From Myxococcales bacterium (lineage in GTDB: Bacteria; Myxococcota; Polyangia; HGW-17; SLPX01): DNA of 22,340 nucleotides. Shown here one piece after another: positions 1 through 7,832 of the stretch. The notes below the pieces were generated by a model. It did no database searches, had not been told where the DNA came from, and was given only the letters and a program-made list of their open reading frames with translations. Location: positions 1 through 22,340 of the forward strand of contig SLPX01000225.1 of the NCBI GenBank assembly GCA_007131745.1, in the 5' to 3' direction. A program made the position numbers and the translations under genes. Numbering within the stretch: position 1 is the stretch's first letter; every line of letters begins with the position of its first letter.

Positions 1-720
1 AAAGGAAAACTGGTAAAAAGAGTTCCCCATCACTCTGCATGGCAAATCCGTGATCAAAAAAGGGTGGGAAGGACGCTTTACTACAAGATAGATCCGGGGT
101 GGATTCCAGCGAGAAGAGTTATCTCGGCTTGGCCTACAAAGCCACCGCCCGGAATAGAAGAGTGCGAAAAATGGATGGAACTCGTCGTAAGACATCAAAG
201 CATAGTGGCTTATGAGGGAACAGAACCCGTTTACATGACCATGGTTTCCACCGGAAAAAAAAAGTTCCCGACCAAGTACGGCATCTTTCGAATCTGGTGG
301 AAAAAGGCCCAGGACGACATGACCTCCGGTATGAGAACCGATGTCCAGTATCGAATCGATGACGTCACCTGGGCAATGTTTTTTTGGCAGGGCCAGGCCT
401 TACACGCTGCGCACTGGCATAACAATTTCGGAAACCGCCTGAGTCACAGTTGCGTGAACCTTGCCCCCATCGACGCCAAGTGGCTTTACGACTGGGCCGA
501 TCCCCCGGTTCCACCAGCGTGGATTAATCGAAGGGCTAATGAAAGATACCCCGGCACTATCATCCGGGTCCGCCACGATTTAGACCATGAGCCTCCATTT
601 CTCGGATACGCAAGAAACCTTGCTCCCCCGGAAGCGGTCAAGGCCCTGGATGAAGCACGGGAAGAGCGCATGAAAAAACAAACCCTTCGCATCCTGGAAC
701 AGAGGCAAAAAGGCAACTGA
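1..720 (+). CDS. L,D-transpeptidase (YkuD domain), 5'-truncated by window edge
   Basis: The frame is open from base 1, so the gene starts outside the window. A GTG at 64 is possible as a start but has no convincing ribosome binding site. The YkuD signature is visible: a His-containing stretch (AAHWHNNFGNRLSHSCVNL) whose SHSC Cys, codon 451-453, is the expected acyl-enzyme nucleophile. The family usually has SHGC[VI]R, so Ser replaces Gly and Asn replaces Arg. Known members form 3-3 cross-links in peptidoglycan or attach proteins to it, in the periplasm. The last ~35 residues are charged and probably form a helical tail. The convergent neighbour ends at 757. Confident for the family; the substrate cannot be told from sequence. 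Confidence 0.9.
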   Translation, partial: KGKLVKRVPHHSAWQIRDQKRVGRTLYYKIDPGWIPARRVISAWPTKPPPGIEECEKWMELVVRHQSIVAYEGTEPVYMTMVSTGKKKFPTKYGIFRIWWKKAQDDMTSGMRTDVQYRIDDVTWAMFFWQGQALHAAHWHNNFGNRLSHSCVNLAPIDAKWLYDWADPPVPPAWINRRANERYPGTIIRVRHDLDHEPPFLGYARNLAPPEAVKALDEAREERMKKQTLRILEQRQKGN

Positions 721-746
721 ACTTGAATTCCTTTGCCTGATCAGTG

Positions 747-775
747 AACCGCGTTTCTAAGCTAGTTCCGCGGTT
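747..775. other. Inverted repeat between convergent genes
   Basis: AACCGCG (747-753) and CGCGGTT (769-775) form a 7-bp stem with a 15-nt loop. It lies between the stop of the L,D-transpeptidase and the end of the convergent gene, whose stop codon sits in the loop. There is no T-tract, so a terminator role is only a guess. Confidence 0.25.
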
Positions 776-1620
776 GCGTGGATCTTTGTCTCCTGATCAT
801 GTATATCCACGATGGTCTTGATTGATCCCATGTCGGCAGGAAAACCGAATTCACGTATCAGCTCACACACCTTAAATCCGGCGTCATGCTGTGAGTATGC
901 ATCTTCCCATTTGCGATATTTGGCCTCTGCTTCCGGTCCGTCCCATGGAAACGAGTTCGGCGGGTTCGAGATTCCGCAACGCCATGGCTTGGATGTGAGT
1001 CTGGCTCGGAAGCACTCCTGTTTCCGGGTGAGAGTCACGTACATGGGGTCGGCGTTCAGCTCTGACAGGATGCGCGCTGTTTCGTCCCCTGTTGGGTTGT
1101 ACAAACGATCCGTGAAAAGCAACCGAAGGCCTTCCCTGGTGCGGTAGAGGCGGAAACTGTGGTCGGGGTTGCGCGCGGCCCACCCTTCCACTTCTTTTAT
1201 TTTGGCTCCAACCAAAGCCGTCCACGCTGCTTTGCGTCTCCTGCGACTGACCTTCAACAATAGGCGATCCAGAAAACCGAGTGGCGCCGGGTGAGGAAAA
1301 TCCACGTCGGCAAACAGGACATTCGTGCAATTCAGGACCAACGCTCCATATCGGTTACGCGTAATCACCGCAATGTGTGTATCGCGGTCATGGATTTCTC
1401 TAAGCCGTTCTTCACGGATGGGGCGGTCATGGTACTCGTAGCGCTCGGGTTTGCGTCCTGTTGTGATAAGTTCAAACATACGTTTCGCGCGTGCCGAGGC
1501 TTGTGATTGTGCTTCTTGAATGGACGTGAATGACCAGCCGCTCGCGACAAACTTGTGTTCTTTCCCAATCCGATCTTTTCCCTCGTATCGAGCCCTGGCC
1601 CAGTACTTCGGTATCTTCAT
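757..1620 (-). CDS. Conserved hypothetical protein, possibly primase-like fold
   Basis: 287 residues from the ATG at 1620, chosen because AAGGA lies about 7 bases upstream. The frame stays open to a GTG at 1800 that overlaps the stop of the gene before it, so a 347-residue coupled form cannot be excluded, but the extra 60 residues look like non-coding sequence. Recognisable segments, in order, are an N-terminal YWARARYEG, then YEYHDRPIREERLREI, ALVLNCTNVLFADVDFPHP, FRLYRTREGLRLLFTD and FRARLTSKPWRCG. From memory this arrangement recurs in uncharacterised proteins of many bacteria. The hydrophobic DVD strand followed by a turn-rich basic strand resembles archaeo-eukaryotic primase or nucleotidyltransferase folds. 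That is inference only. No signal peptide, so cytoplasmic. Confidence 0.75.
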   Translation of the reverse strand: MKIPKYWARARYEGKDRIGKEHKFVASGWSFTSIQEAQSQASARAKRMFELITTGRKPERYEYHDRPIREERLREIHDRDTHIAVITRNRYGALVLNCTNVLFADVDFPHPAPLGFLDRLLLKVSRRRRKAAWTALVGAKIKEVEGWAARNPDHSFRLYRTREGLRLLFTDRLYNPTGDETARILSELNADPMYVTLTRKQECFRARLTSKPWRCGISNPPNSFPWDGPEAEAKYRKWEDAYSQHDAGFKVCELIREFGFPADMGSIKTIVDIHDQETKIHATAELA

Positions 1621-1796
1621 ATCGTTTTCCTTGCCGACAGCATGATTGTCCTGATGATTATCCTGTATTCGAAAAAAAGACGAGTTCTTGATTTTTTTGA
1701 GTCGCACCGCTACCTGTTGGTCCGGAAAGTGGCAATACCATGATTGTTTGAGAGTCTGATAGTTCTGTAACGGAAGCTCAATGGTTTCTGCAGCAA

Positions 1797-2084
1797 TCAC
1801 ATGAGCAGGACGCCGATTGTCCGGAGAAGATTGAGAAGCGCACGCTTGTCGGTCAGTCCCACGTGTCGTGCTCTTTCCTCGGACCCATCAAAGACGATCA
1901 GCGTGGGCACGCTCCGGACATTATATCGCAAGCATGTGTCTTTGTTTCTGTCGATGTCCACGTCATCGAAGCGGGCATAGGCGATGGGTAGGATCTTGTG
2001 GAGCTCGGTCAGAATCCACGGGATATCGCTCGAGGTGAAAAGGAACGCTCTCAACACCGGGTGGAGGCCCGGCCTTCCAGACAC
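1797..2084 (-). CDS. Thioredoxin-like domain (no CXXC), likely 3' part of a frame-shifted gene
   Basis: 95 residues from a GTG at 2084. The fold is indicated by a strand (RAFLFTSSDIPW), a helix, ARFDDVDIDRN and the cis-Pro segment VRSVPTLIVF, followed by a final strand and helix. The usual WCxxC is replaced by TSSD-like sequence without cysteine, so a classical redox role is unlikely. The domain starts about where the upstream frame (1963-2496) becomes nonsensical, and a TAA stands directly before the GTG. It is either a separate coupled gene, with AAGGAAG about 14 bases upstream, or the second half of a protein broken by one extra base. The stop overlaps the GTG at 1800 of the downstream frame. 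Confidence 0.6.
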   Translation of the reverse strand: MSGRPGLHPVLRAFLFTSSDIPWILTELHKILPIAYARFDDVDIDRNKDTCLRYNVRSVPTLIVFDGSEERARHVGLTDKRALLNLLRTIGVLLM

Positions 2085-2496
2085 TTTTTACAGGCGATTC
2101 TTCCTTTTCGTCTACTTCGTTTTCGTCTACTTCCTTTTCGACCTCATCTTCATCGGTCGCATCGCTTTGTTGCGATGCCCGTCCGTCGATCTCGGTAGGA
2201 ACCACGGCGAACACGGCATTCACCGCGCCGAAATCACGGGCGAAATCCTGGAGTGTCTCGCGAATCACGGAGATGCCGGATTCATCCACACCAGGATAAA
2301 TCGCTGTCACAAACAAGGACTCTTCTTCCGTTGTTTCTTCGGGCGGGATCTCCGTCAAGCCGCCCACCTCGCAAAGATGGGCTTCGGCCCGCGTCCGGTC
2401 TTCGGGGGAGAGCGGTGATGCGAACCTCACCATTACGAGTCCATGAAATGGTTCGGATATTTTGGGCACGAGCCCACGGATGTGGATTTTGGTCAT
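1963..2496 (-). CDS. Hypothetical protein with acidic linker; likely 5' part of a frame-shifted thioredoxin-like gene
   Basis: The chosen start is ATG at 2496, with AAGG 11 bases upstream. The frame is open back to a TTG at 2640, which would add a hydrophobic segment and overlap the end of the lipoprotein gene. An N-terminal globular part of about 100 residues (ending near FAVVPTEIDG) is followed by a strongly acidic, repetitive linker, DEVEKEVDENEVDEKEE. After SPVKSV the frame turns Pro/Arg-rich and unstructured to the stop at 1963. In the same DNA the alternative frame encodes a clean thioredoxin fold. Removing one A from the AAAAA run near 2085-2089 would fuse the two. The domain is unrecognised; either a pseudogene, an assembly indel or programmed frameshifting. 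Confidence 0.5.
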   Translation of the reverse strand: MTKIHIRGLVPKISEPFHGLVMVRFASPLSPEDRTRAEAHLCEVGGLTEIPPEETTEEESLFVTAIYPGVDESGISVIRETLQDFARDFGAVNAVFAVVPTEIDGRASQQSDATDEDEVEKEVDENEVDEKEESPVKSVWKAGPPPGVESVPFHLERYPVDSDRAPQDPTHRLCPLR

Positions 2497-2624
2497 GTGA
2501 TTCACTGCCTTGTCCAGAAAGGATCGGAAAATCCAAAGAGCGCAGCAAGTAAAAAGCAAAAAAGAAAGTGATGAGAAAAGATGAACATCAAAGAGAAGGC
2601 GAACGGGGCCTATCGCCATATCGA

Positions 2625-4091
2625 TCAATCTGCCGCGCAAGTGGCCAGATTCAAGATGAGGCGGCGGTTGAAAGGGTCGTCATCGTCTTTGCGCAGAATG
2701 CCGATAGCGGTCTCGTTCATCACCGCCATGCCGTCGGTCATGGGAAAATTGGTCATTTCTATTTCGGCCCTGTGGGGATACCCGAGAGAGTCGGTCCACA
2801 GCCGTCCATATCGATTCAGAAAAACTCTTCCGACATTGTAGTAAAAAAACCGTCCGGTCCAAACCATCTGTCCCATGGCTGTTCCGCCGGGATTGACGAT
2901 CGCGCTGCCCACACCTGGAAAAGAAAGATCATGTTCCATGCGAAAGACGATTGTTCCCATGTTATCATCGGTTCTGATTCCGCTCAGAATTGCGTAATGC
3001 TCTCCGGTGTCCAAAAGAGCATAGGGCGTTGTAGGGTTTCCGTGTGAATTGACCCACTGTGGTTCATCCAGGGGAGTTCCGTCCAAATCGAAATGCTGTA
3101 AAAGCAATCCTATGTCGGGGGATCGATAAAGAACAGCACCTCCCCGATCAACGGACCACTGCATGGCTTCAATGACATCATCTGCACCCAGTGGAAATAC
3201 AATGTCGGATGTCGTTCCATCGGCTTTGATGAGCTTCCACCCTTTTCGGAGTACAAGGGCAAAATCTCCCCCCGCCGCGATTACATCCCTCGTTGTGCCT
3301 TCGTAATGGATCGGTCCGTCTAAAACCTCTCCGTCGAGGTCCAAAATGAAGAATTTTTCTCCCGCAGCGACCCCCACCCGACCGGCGGCGACCGCGGAAA
3401 AAATGTGATCGGCATTATATCCGAGGCCTTCTTCGGGCGCATCAACCTCAACGGCTGTTCCAAGTTCGCCGGATGGATAAATCTTTTTTGCGTACAATCC
3501 GAAGGGAGAAGTTCCACCGCCGGTTCGTCGGGCATACACCGCGATGAATCGGTCTTCCGCCCAGGCCAGGGAGGGCCAATTCGAAACAAGCCCATCGTGT
3601 ATAGTAACTTCGCCCAAAACATCGTCGATTTCCAACATGCAGGGGCCGGGATCATCCGGATCGTACTCATCCAGCGGTACGCATACATTCCCTTCACGAA
3701 TGGTTCCGGGGCCGCACTCCACGCCGGTTCCCGAGGGCACGCACGTGGTGGTGCCCACGAGTTTGTAGCCGTCATCACACAGGCAAACGGGATAATCTGG
3801 GTCGCTGCTGACCACCACGCACGTTCCATGGCCCGAGCATTCCACGTCCTTGCATTCGTCTCCAGGGGTGGCGGCCAGGCATTCCAGCCCGTCGCCGGCA
3901 GCATAATAACCTGGGTCGCAGATACACACCGCCGTGTCGCCGCCGATAACAGCACACGAGCCATGACCCGAGCAGTCTTCTTCCGTGCATAGGTCGCTTT
4001 CATATAGAACCGTTTTTTCGTCGTTGCATCCCGAAAAAACGAAAAAGCCGACCAGGAGCAGAGTTTTAAAAGTGTTTTCAAGACTTCTCAT
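2625..4091 (-). CDS. EGF-like repeat lipoprotein, paralogue 1
   Basis: 488 residues. AAGGAG lies 8 bases before the ATG. A signal peptide ends in the lipobox-like VFSGC, so export and lipidation are expected. Two EGF-like modules follow: one from CTEEDCSGHGSC to CICDPGYY, the second from CKDVECSGHGTC to CLCDDGYK. A short third Cys cluster (VECGPGTIREGNVCVPL) leads to an EYDPDDPGPC hinge at about residue 150. The remainder is rich in short beta strands with W/F-x-A-x-Y repeats and DLDG turns, resembling a beta-propeller. The 5' half is almost identical in DNA to the gene at 5977-7449 while the C-terminal part has diverged. Transcription probably starts at the ECF-type promoter at 4148-4185. 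Probably a surface-exposed binding or adhesion protein; ligand unknown. Confidence 0.85.
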   Translation of the reverse strand: MRSLENTFKTLLLVGFFVFSGCNDEKTVLYESDLCTEEDCSGHGSCAVIGGDTAVCICDPGYYAAGDGLECLAATPGDECKDVECSGHGTCVVVSSDPDYPVCLCDDGYKLVGTTTCVPSGTGVECGPGTIREGNVCVPLDEYDPDDPGPCMLEIDDVLGEVTIHDGLVSNWPSLAWAEDRFIAVYARRTGGGTSPFGLYAKKIYPSGELGTAVEVDAPEEGLGYNADHIFSAVAAGRVGVAAGEKFFILDLDGEVLDGPIHYEGTTRDVIAAGGDFALVLRKGWKLIKADGTTSDIVFPLGADDVIEAMQWSVDRGGAVLYRSPDIGLLLQHFDLDGTPLDEPQWVNSHGNPTTPYALLDTGEHYAILSGIRTDDNMGTIVFRMEHDLSFPGVGSAIVNPGGTAMGQMVWTGRFFYYNVGRVFLNRYGRLWTDSLGYPHRAEIEMTNFPMTDGMAVMNETAIGILRKDDDDPFNRRLILNLATCAAD

Positions 4092-4182
4092 GATGTTATC
4101 TCCTTCTGTCTTGCACGCTCGTTTTTAACACGTTTATAGCTTTACTCCATAAGTGCGGATTCCACTTTAAATTGGTTCAAAA
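3610..4182. repeat. Long direct repeat, copy 1 (5' half and leader of EGF lipoprotein)
   Basis: Nearly identical to 6965-7539. By eye there are about a dozen differences within the coding part. The repeat covers the lipoprotein signal peptide, both EGF modules, the hinge, the ribosome binding site and the ECF-type promoter. Similarity drops sharply just past the GAAC box on one side and at the end of the hinge on the other. Confidence 0.85.
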
Positions 4183-4185
4183 AAA
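4148..4185 (-). promoter_or_regulatory. Putative ECF-sigma promoter of EGF lipoprotein 1
   Basis: On the minus strand a T-tract runs into GAAC, followed by exactly 20 bases and ACTTATG. It is the same motif as at 7506, 11405 and 16163. The GAAC core is typical of ECF -35 elements, and the box at CGCACTTAT is at a suitable -10 distance. The motif ends 57 bases before the ATG. Confidence 0.7.
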
Positions 4186-4257
4186 GAGCGGATAGGAGAA
4201 CTCCCGGACGGGCATGGCAACACTTGGTTCATTAAATGTATAAACGACTCGTTCAAC

Positions 4258-5433
4258 CTACTGATGCGAAAACAGGAGGCCGGTATTACGGTAGTTGATA
4301 AGCTTGATGTCTTCTGTCTCTGTTTCTATTTCGCCGGCGTAGACGAGAGCGGACGGGAGAGCGTCGGGCACGAGATTGCGGAACTGCTTCAGAGATTTGA
4401 GCATGGATGAATTGTAGGTCATGCCGGCTTTGATCTCTACCGGGCGAAGCTTGCGTCGCTCTCTGATGATGAGATCCACTTCCCGTCCTCTTGAATCCCT
4501 GTAGAAGTGCAGGTTCGACATGCGTCCTGCGTTAAGCCTGGTTTTCAAAGCTTCGACCACCACCATGTTTTCGAAAAGGTTTCCCATGAGTGGATCCCGT
4601 GGAATCTGGTGGGAAAACTCGATTTGTAAAAGCCAAGCTACGAGACCGGGTTCGGTGAAATAGAGCTTCGGTGATTTAACGGCGCGCTTGTTCAAATTTT
4701 CAAACCAGGGTGGGAGCCTGAATATCACAAATGAAGCCTCCAAAACGCTCAGCCATTCGCTGACGGTTTTTCGACTCACCCCTACGTCTCCTGAAAGAGA
4801 AGAGACATTGATTACATGTCCTACCCGTCCAGCCAAAATCCGCAAAAACTTCTCAAAAAGCAGAAGATCGCGAATCCCGATGAGCTGTCTGACATCCCGT
4901 TCCACGTAGTTTTGGAAATACTCTGCATAAAAGGTGTTGGGTCGGATGTCGTCATGATAGATGCGCGGCATGAAACCCCGCCATAGGATGTTATCCCTCG
5001 TAACGTCTATGTTTGCAGCGCTCAGCTCTTTTAAGGAAAGTGGAAGCAGGCGCAAAAGCGCTGTTCTTCCAACAAGAGACCGGCTTACCGCTTCGGCAAG
5101 CTCCATTTGGTGACTGCCCGTCAAGATGTATTGCCCCCGATCCCTGGTATTGTCGGCCAAAACCTGGATATAAGACAGGAGTTCCGGAACCCGCTGTATT
5201 TCGTCAATGATCAGGGGAGTGGGGTACATTTTGAAGAAGGCGCGGGGATCTCGAAAAGCCAAATCGCGCAAATCAGGAAGCTCCAGGTTGGCGTAGGTGA
5301 AATGGGAACAATACCTGCGTGCAAGAGATGTTTTCCCTGATTGCCGCGGGCCGGTGATGGTCACAACGGGATATTCTTTCATCACTTGTGACAGTTCATC
5401 GCGGATGTCTCGTTCTATCCATTCAAATCCCAT
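4258..5433 (-). CDS. AAA-type ATPase with DUF4143 C-terminal domain
   Basis: 391 residues, full length for the family. Walker A is GPRQSGKT (28-35), Walker B LIIDEIQ (74-80) and a sensor-like strand ILTGSHQM (103-110). The C-terminal DUF4143 region follows, with a restriction-endonuclease-like strand pattern (EVDLII ... PVEIKAG). GAGG lies 8 bases before the ATG. Members are common, poorly characterised cytoplasmic ATPases that spread horizontally. A good sigma70 promoter lies at 5467-5495. The gene interrupts a duplicated lipoprotein/DUF6794 unit: sequences on either side match sequences lying close together around 7540-7591. No function in the lipoprotein system is implied. Confidence 0.9.
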   Translation of the reverse strand: MGFEWIERDIRDELSQVMKEYPVVTITGPRQSGKTSLARRYCSHFTYANLELPDLRDLAFRDPRAFFKMYPTPLIIDEIQRVPELLSYIQVLADNTRDRGQYILTGSHQMELAEAVSRSLVGRTALLRLLPLSLKELSAANIDVTRDNILWRGFMPRIYHDDIRPNTFYAEYFQNYVERDVRQLIGIRDLLLFEKFLRILAGRVGHVINVSSLSGDVGVSRKTVSEWLSVLEASFVIFRLPPWFENLNKRAVKSPKLYFTEPGLVAWLLQIEFSHQIPRDPLMGNLFENMVVVEALKTRLNAGRMSNLHFYRDSRGREVDLIIRERRKLRPVEIKAGMTYNSSMLKSLKQFRNLVPDALPSALVYAGEIETETEDIKLINYRNTGLLFSHQ

Positions 5434-5466
5434 TATCTATCCTCTTAAAAAGCGTTTCTTTTCAGG

Positions 5467-5495
5467 AGTATAAGTGTGAAACAGACTTATTGCAA
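5467..5495 (-). promoter_or_regulatory. Sigma70-type promoter for the DUF4143 ATPase
   Basis: Minus strand TTGCAA, 17 bases, TATACT. It lies about 34 bases before the ATG at 5433. The -35 lies at the edge of a repeated segment also present at 7591. The corresponding -10 there is TACCCC, so only this copy looks active. Confidence 0.6.
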
Positions 5496-5564
5496 GGTTT
5501 AGTTAGCAATTTATCCAAGTGGTTGAGCCGGCCCTTTGGATGAGATAGGAAATGAATTGGGATC
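5489..5564. repeat. 76-bp imperfect direct repeat (copy 1)
   Basis: Aligns without gaps to 7591-7666, with about 12 mismatches by eye. In copy 2 this segment is part of the leader between the lipoprotein and the DUF6794 gene. It marks the duplicated unit on the far side of the inserted ATPase gene. Confidence 0.8.
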
Positions 5565-5567
5565 GAG

Positions 5568-5614
5568 AAAGGGGGGGGCGAATAACTCCGACCGCGCGCC
5601 GCGATCCGGCGGCG
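5568..5614 (+). pseudogene. Relic of a second DUF6794 gene
   Basis: This short stretch matches 7895-7939, inside the DUF6794 gene, and in the frame beginning at 5579 still reads RITPTARRDPAA. The promoter, start codon and signal peptide are missing: 5564 and 5568 almost adjoin, whereas the matching points in the intact copy (7666 and 7895) are about 228 bases apart. Nothing recognisable follows. It is the remains of a deleted paralogue. Confidence 0.75.
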
Positions 5615-5976
5615 GCTAAGTTTTGTCGTTAGCGTTCTTAAAACAGTTGTTTGCAATTCAATTGCCGAAATTTCCATATTCTATCATTTGCCCTAATGAG
5701 CCGGATCATATCAGAATTATTGCGGTTGCGCACAATAAGCGAAAACCGGGATATTGGTTAAATAGAGTTCCGGATATGGATGAAGACTTTGGCGCTTGAG
5801 ATGGATCCCGCGGGCCGTGCCACTTTCGCAATACTTTCTGGAAACAAATTTCCAGGCTTTCGGCCGGGTTTCGTGTAAACCCCGCCCGGTCACTCAGCTT
5901 GTCTGTTGGGCGAAGAAAAGAGAGAGCGAACGGCCGGACTGGTTGCTTCCGCTCTTGCTTGCAGGAGGGGGATTGA

Positions 5977-7449
5977 TTATTGAGCGGCGCAAGTGGCTAA
6001 GTTCCAAGTGAGTCGCTGATCTTCGTCTATCCGGAGAATGCCGATAGTTGTCTCATCCATCGCTGCAATGCCCTTTTGCATGGGGAAATTTCCCAATTCC
6101 TGGGGGGCACTCTGGGGCAACCCGAACGAGTCGTTCCATATACGTCCATAGCGATCCAGGAGAACTCTTCCTTGGCTGTTGTAAAAAAACTGTCCGGTCC
6201 AAACCATTTGTGACATTGCTGTTCCGCTACTACTGATAACAGAACCCAAAACGCCGGGAAACAAGAGGTCATGATCCATGCGAAAGACGGCTGTTCCGGT
6301 GCCTGACATGTTGTCGGTTCGAAAACCGCTCAGGATCACATAATGCTCCCCGGTATCGAAAAGAGCTTTGGGAGAAACGGCGTATTGATTGACTGATTGT
6401 TGTTCATCCAGGGGAGTTCCGTCGATATCAAAATGCTGCAGATACACCCCGGAACCGGTGGTTCGATACAGAACAGCGGCTCCGTGATCGACAGACCAAT
6501 GCATATCTTCAATAACATCGTCTGCACCCATCGGTAAAACAACGTCGGATATTGTACCATCGGCATCGATGAGATTCCATCCATCGCCGAGTACAAGAGC
6601 AAAATCCGCACCTACAGCTTTTACATCTTTCACAGCACGATCATAATGGAGAGGTCCGTGTAAAACCAGCCCGGCAAGGTCTAAGACAAAGATGCGCATG
6701 TCTCCGTATTCATGTCCTGTTGCGGCAACCATCACCCGGCCGGCGGAAACCGCTGCAAAAATAGTCGTCGTATAAGCATATCCCTCGATATCTTCAGCCG
6801 CATCAACTTCAATGGCTGTTCCCATTTCCCCGGATGGATATATCTTCCTTGCATAAAGAGAGCCTTTTTGTGCAAGTGAACTTCCGGTAGTGTATATAGC
6901 CAAGAAACCATCTTCCGCCCAGACCAGTCCAGGTCTCAGCGTATTCGATGCATAATGGATGCTGTTTATCGCAACAACATTGTCGATTTCCAACATGCAG
7001 GGGCCGGGATCATCCGGATCGTACTCATCCAGCGGTACGCATACATTCCCTTCACGAATGGTTCCGGGGCCGCACTCCACGCCGGTTCCTGCGGGCACGC
7101 ACGTGGTGGTGCCCACGAGTTTGTAGCCTTCATCACACAGGCAAACCGGGTAATCGGGGTCGCTGCTGACCACCACGCACGTTCCATGGCCCGAGCATTC
7201 CACGTCCTTGCATTCGTCTCCAGGGGTGGCGGCCAGGCATTCCAGCCCGCCGCCGGCAGCATAATAACCGGGGTCGCATATACAAACCGCAGTGTCGCCG
7301 CCGATAACAGCACACGAGCCATGACCCGAGCAGTCTTCTTCCGTGCATAGGTCGCTTTCATATAGAACCGTTTTTTCGTCGTTGCATCCCGAAAAAACTA
7401 AAAAGCCGACCAGGAGCAGAGTTTTAAAAGTGTTTTCAAGACTTCTCAT
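5977..7449 (-). CDS. EGF-like repeat lipoprotein, paralogue 2
   Basis: 490 residues with the same start context as paralogue 1 (AAGGAG, 8 bases, ATG). Signal peptide ending VFSGC, two EGF-like modules (CSGHGSC...CICDPGYY and CSGHGTC...CLCDEGYK), a Cys-containing hinge, then a beta-rich C-terminal part of about 335 residues. The C-terminal part keeps the plan of paralogue 1, with landmarks such as KIYPSGEMGTAIEVDA, MGADDVIEDMHWSVD and QMVWTGQFFYN, but is far less similar than the N-terminal part. This suggests recent copying or gene conversion of the 5' half over an older duplication, or selection for variation in the exposed part. The promoter is at 7506-7539. It is divergent from the DUF6794 gene. 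Surface protein of unknown ligand. Confidence 0.85.
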   Translation of the reverse strand: MRSLENTFKTLLLVGFLVFSGCNDEKTVLYESDLCTEEDCSGHGSCAVIGGDTAVCICDPGYYAAGGGLECLAATPGDECKDVECSGHGTCVVVSSDPDYPVCLCDEGYKLVGTTTCVPAGTGVECGPGTIREGNVCVPLDEYDPDDPGPCMLEIDNVVAINSIHYASNTLRPGLVWAEDGFLAIYTTGSSLAQKGSLYARKIYPSGEMGTAIEVDAAEDIEGYAYTTTIFAAVSAGRVMVAATGHEYGDMRIFVLDLAGLVLHGPLHYDRAVKDVKAVGADFALVLGDGWNLIDADGTISDVVLPMGADDVIEDMHWSVDHGAAVLYRTTGSGVYLQHFDIDGTPLDEQQSVNQYAVSPKALFDTGEHYVILSGFRTDNMSGTGTAVFRMDHDLLFPGVLGSVISSSGTAMSQMVWTGQFFYNSQGRVLLDRYGRIWNDSFGLPQSAPQELGNFPMQKGIAAMDETTIGILRIDEDQRLTWNLATCAAQ

Positions 7450-7539
7450 GATGTTATCTCCTTCTGTCTTGCACGCTCGTTTTTAACATATTTATTTCTC
7501 TGCTCCATAAGTGCGGATTCCCCTTTAAATTGGTTCAAA
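6965..7539. repeat. Long direct repeat, copy 2 (5' half and leader of EGF lipoprotein)
   Basis: Partner of 3610-4182, covering the same elements in the same order. The copies part immediately after GTTCAAA (plus strand), where the ATPase-bearing sequence begins in copy 1. Confidence 0.85.
7506..7539 (-). promoter_or_regulatory. Putative ECF-sigma promoter of EGF lipoprotein 2
   Basis: Minus strand TTTGAAC, 20 bases, ACTTATG, ending 57 bases before the ATG. It has the same spacing as the other three copies. The T-tract before GAAC is shorter here (TTT). Confidence 0.7.
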
Positions 7540-7590
7540 TATCTTTTTCTATGAGTCCGGCCGGTCAGGGGGTAGATGTGAAGTGGACAT

Positions 7591-7666
7591 ATTGCAAGAT
7601 TCAGTTAGCATTTTATCCAGGTGTTTGGGCCGGTCCTTTGGATGAGAGGGAAAAAGAATTGGTATC
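7591..7666. repeat. 76-bp imperfect direct repeat (copy 2)
   Basis: Ungapped partner of 5489-5564, with about 12 mismatches by eye. Confidence 0.8.
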
Positions 7667-7832
7667 AAATTGACATCCCCTCTTGCCACAAAAAGACTTG
7701 GTTCTTTCTTTGACCCGGGAAGGTGGTGAGAAACCCGGAAACGAAAAATCTCGTCATGTGAAGAGTTCTTTGCTATGGAGAAAAGAGCGAAAGCGGAGGG
7801 ATTTTCGCCGGTTTTAGACAGGGAGAAAGATA

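Larger units (their letters stand above)
5434..5976. other. Intergenic region with duplication relics
   Basis: Holds the ATPase promoter, the 76-bp repeat and the DUF6794 relic. From 5620 to 5976 no gene was found. A perfect hairpin CTGGAAA-caaa-TTTCCAG lies at 5838-5855, downstream of EGF lipoprotein 2 on the minus strand, but it lacks a T-tract. Confidence 0.6.
7450..7832. other. Divergent intergenic region between EGF lipoprotein 2 and DUF6794 gene
   Basis: Contains the ECF-type promoter (7506-7539) and repeat copy 2 (7591-7666). No convincing sigma70 promoter for the plus-strand gene was found. The only clear plus-strand signal is its ribosome binding site, AGGGAG, ahead of 7833. Confidence 0.5.

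Noticed and set aside
884..1330. 148-codon minus-strand frame overlapping the conserved hypothetical gene
   Set aside because: Out-of-frame shadow on the same strand; Arg/Ser/Gly-rich with no family resemblance.
2497..2640. N-terminal membrane segment for the gene ending at 1963
   Set aside because: Needs a TTG start inside the end of the lipoprotein gene without a ribosome binding site; ATG at 2496 preferred, though a membrane-anchored form is not excluded.
3405..3992. Long plus-strand open frame inside EGF lipoprotein 1 (and its twin at 6955-7350)
   Set aside because: Antisense shadow of the Cys/Gly-rich EGF region; no ribosome binding site, and the minus strand has a clear signal peptide and domains.
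5469..5495. Fifth copy of the ECF promoter motif
   Set aside because: ATAAGT is present but no GTTC lies 20 bases on; the site fits a sigma70 promoter instead.
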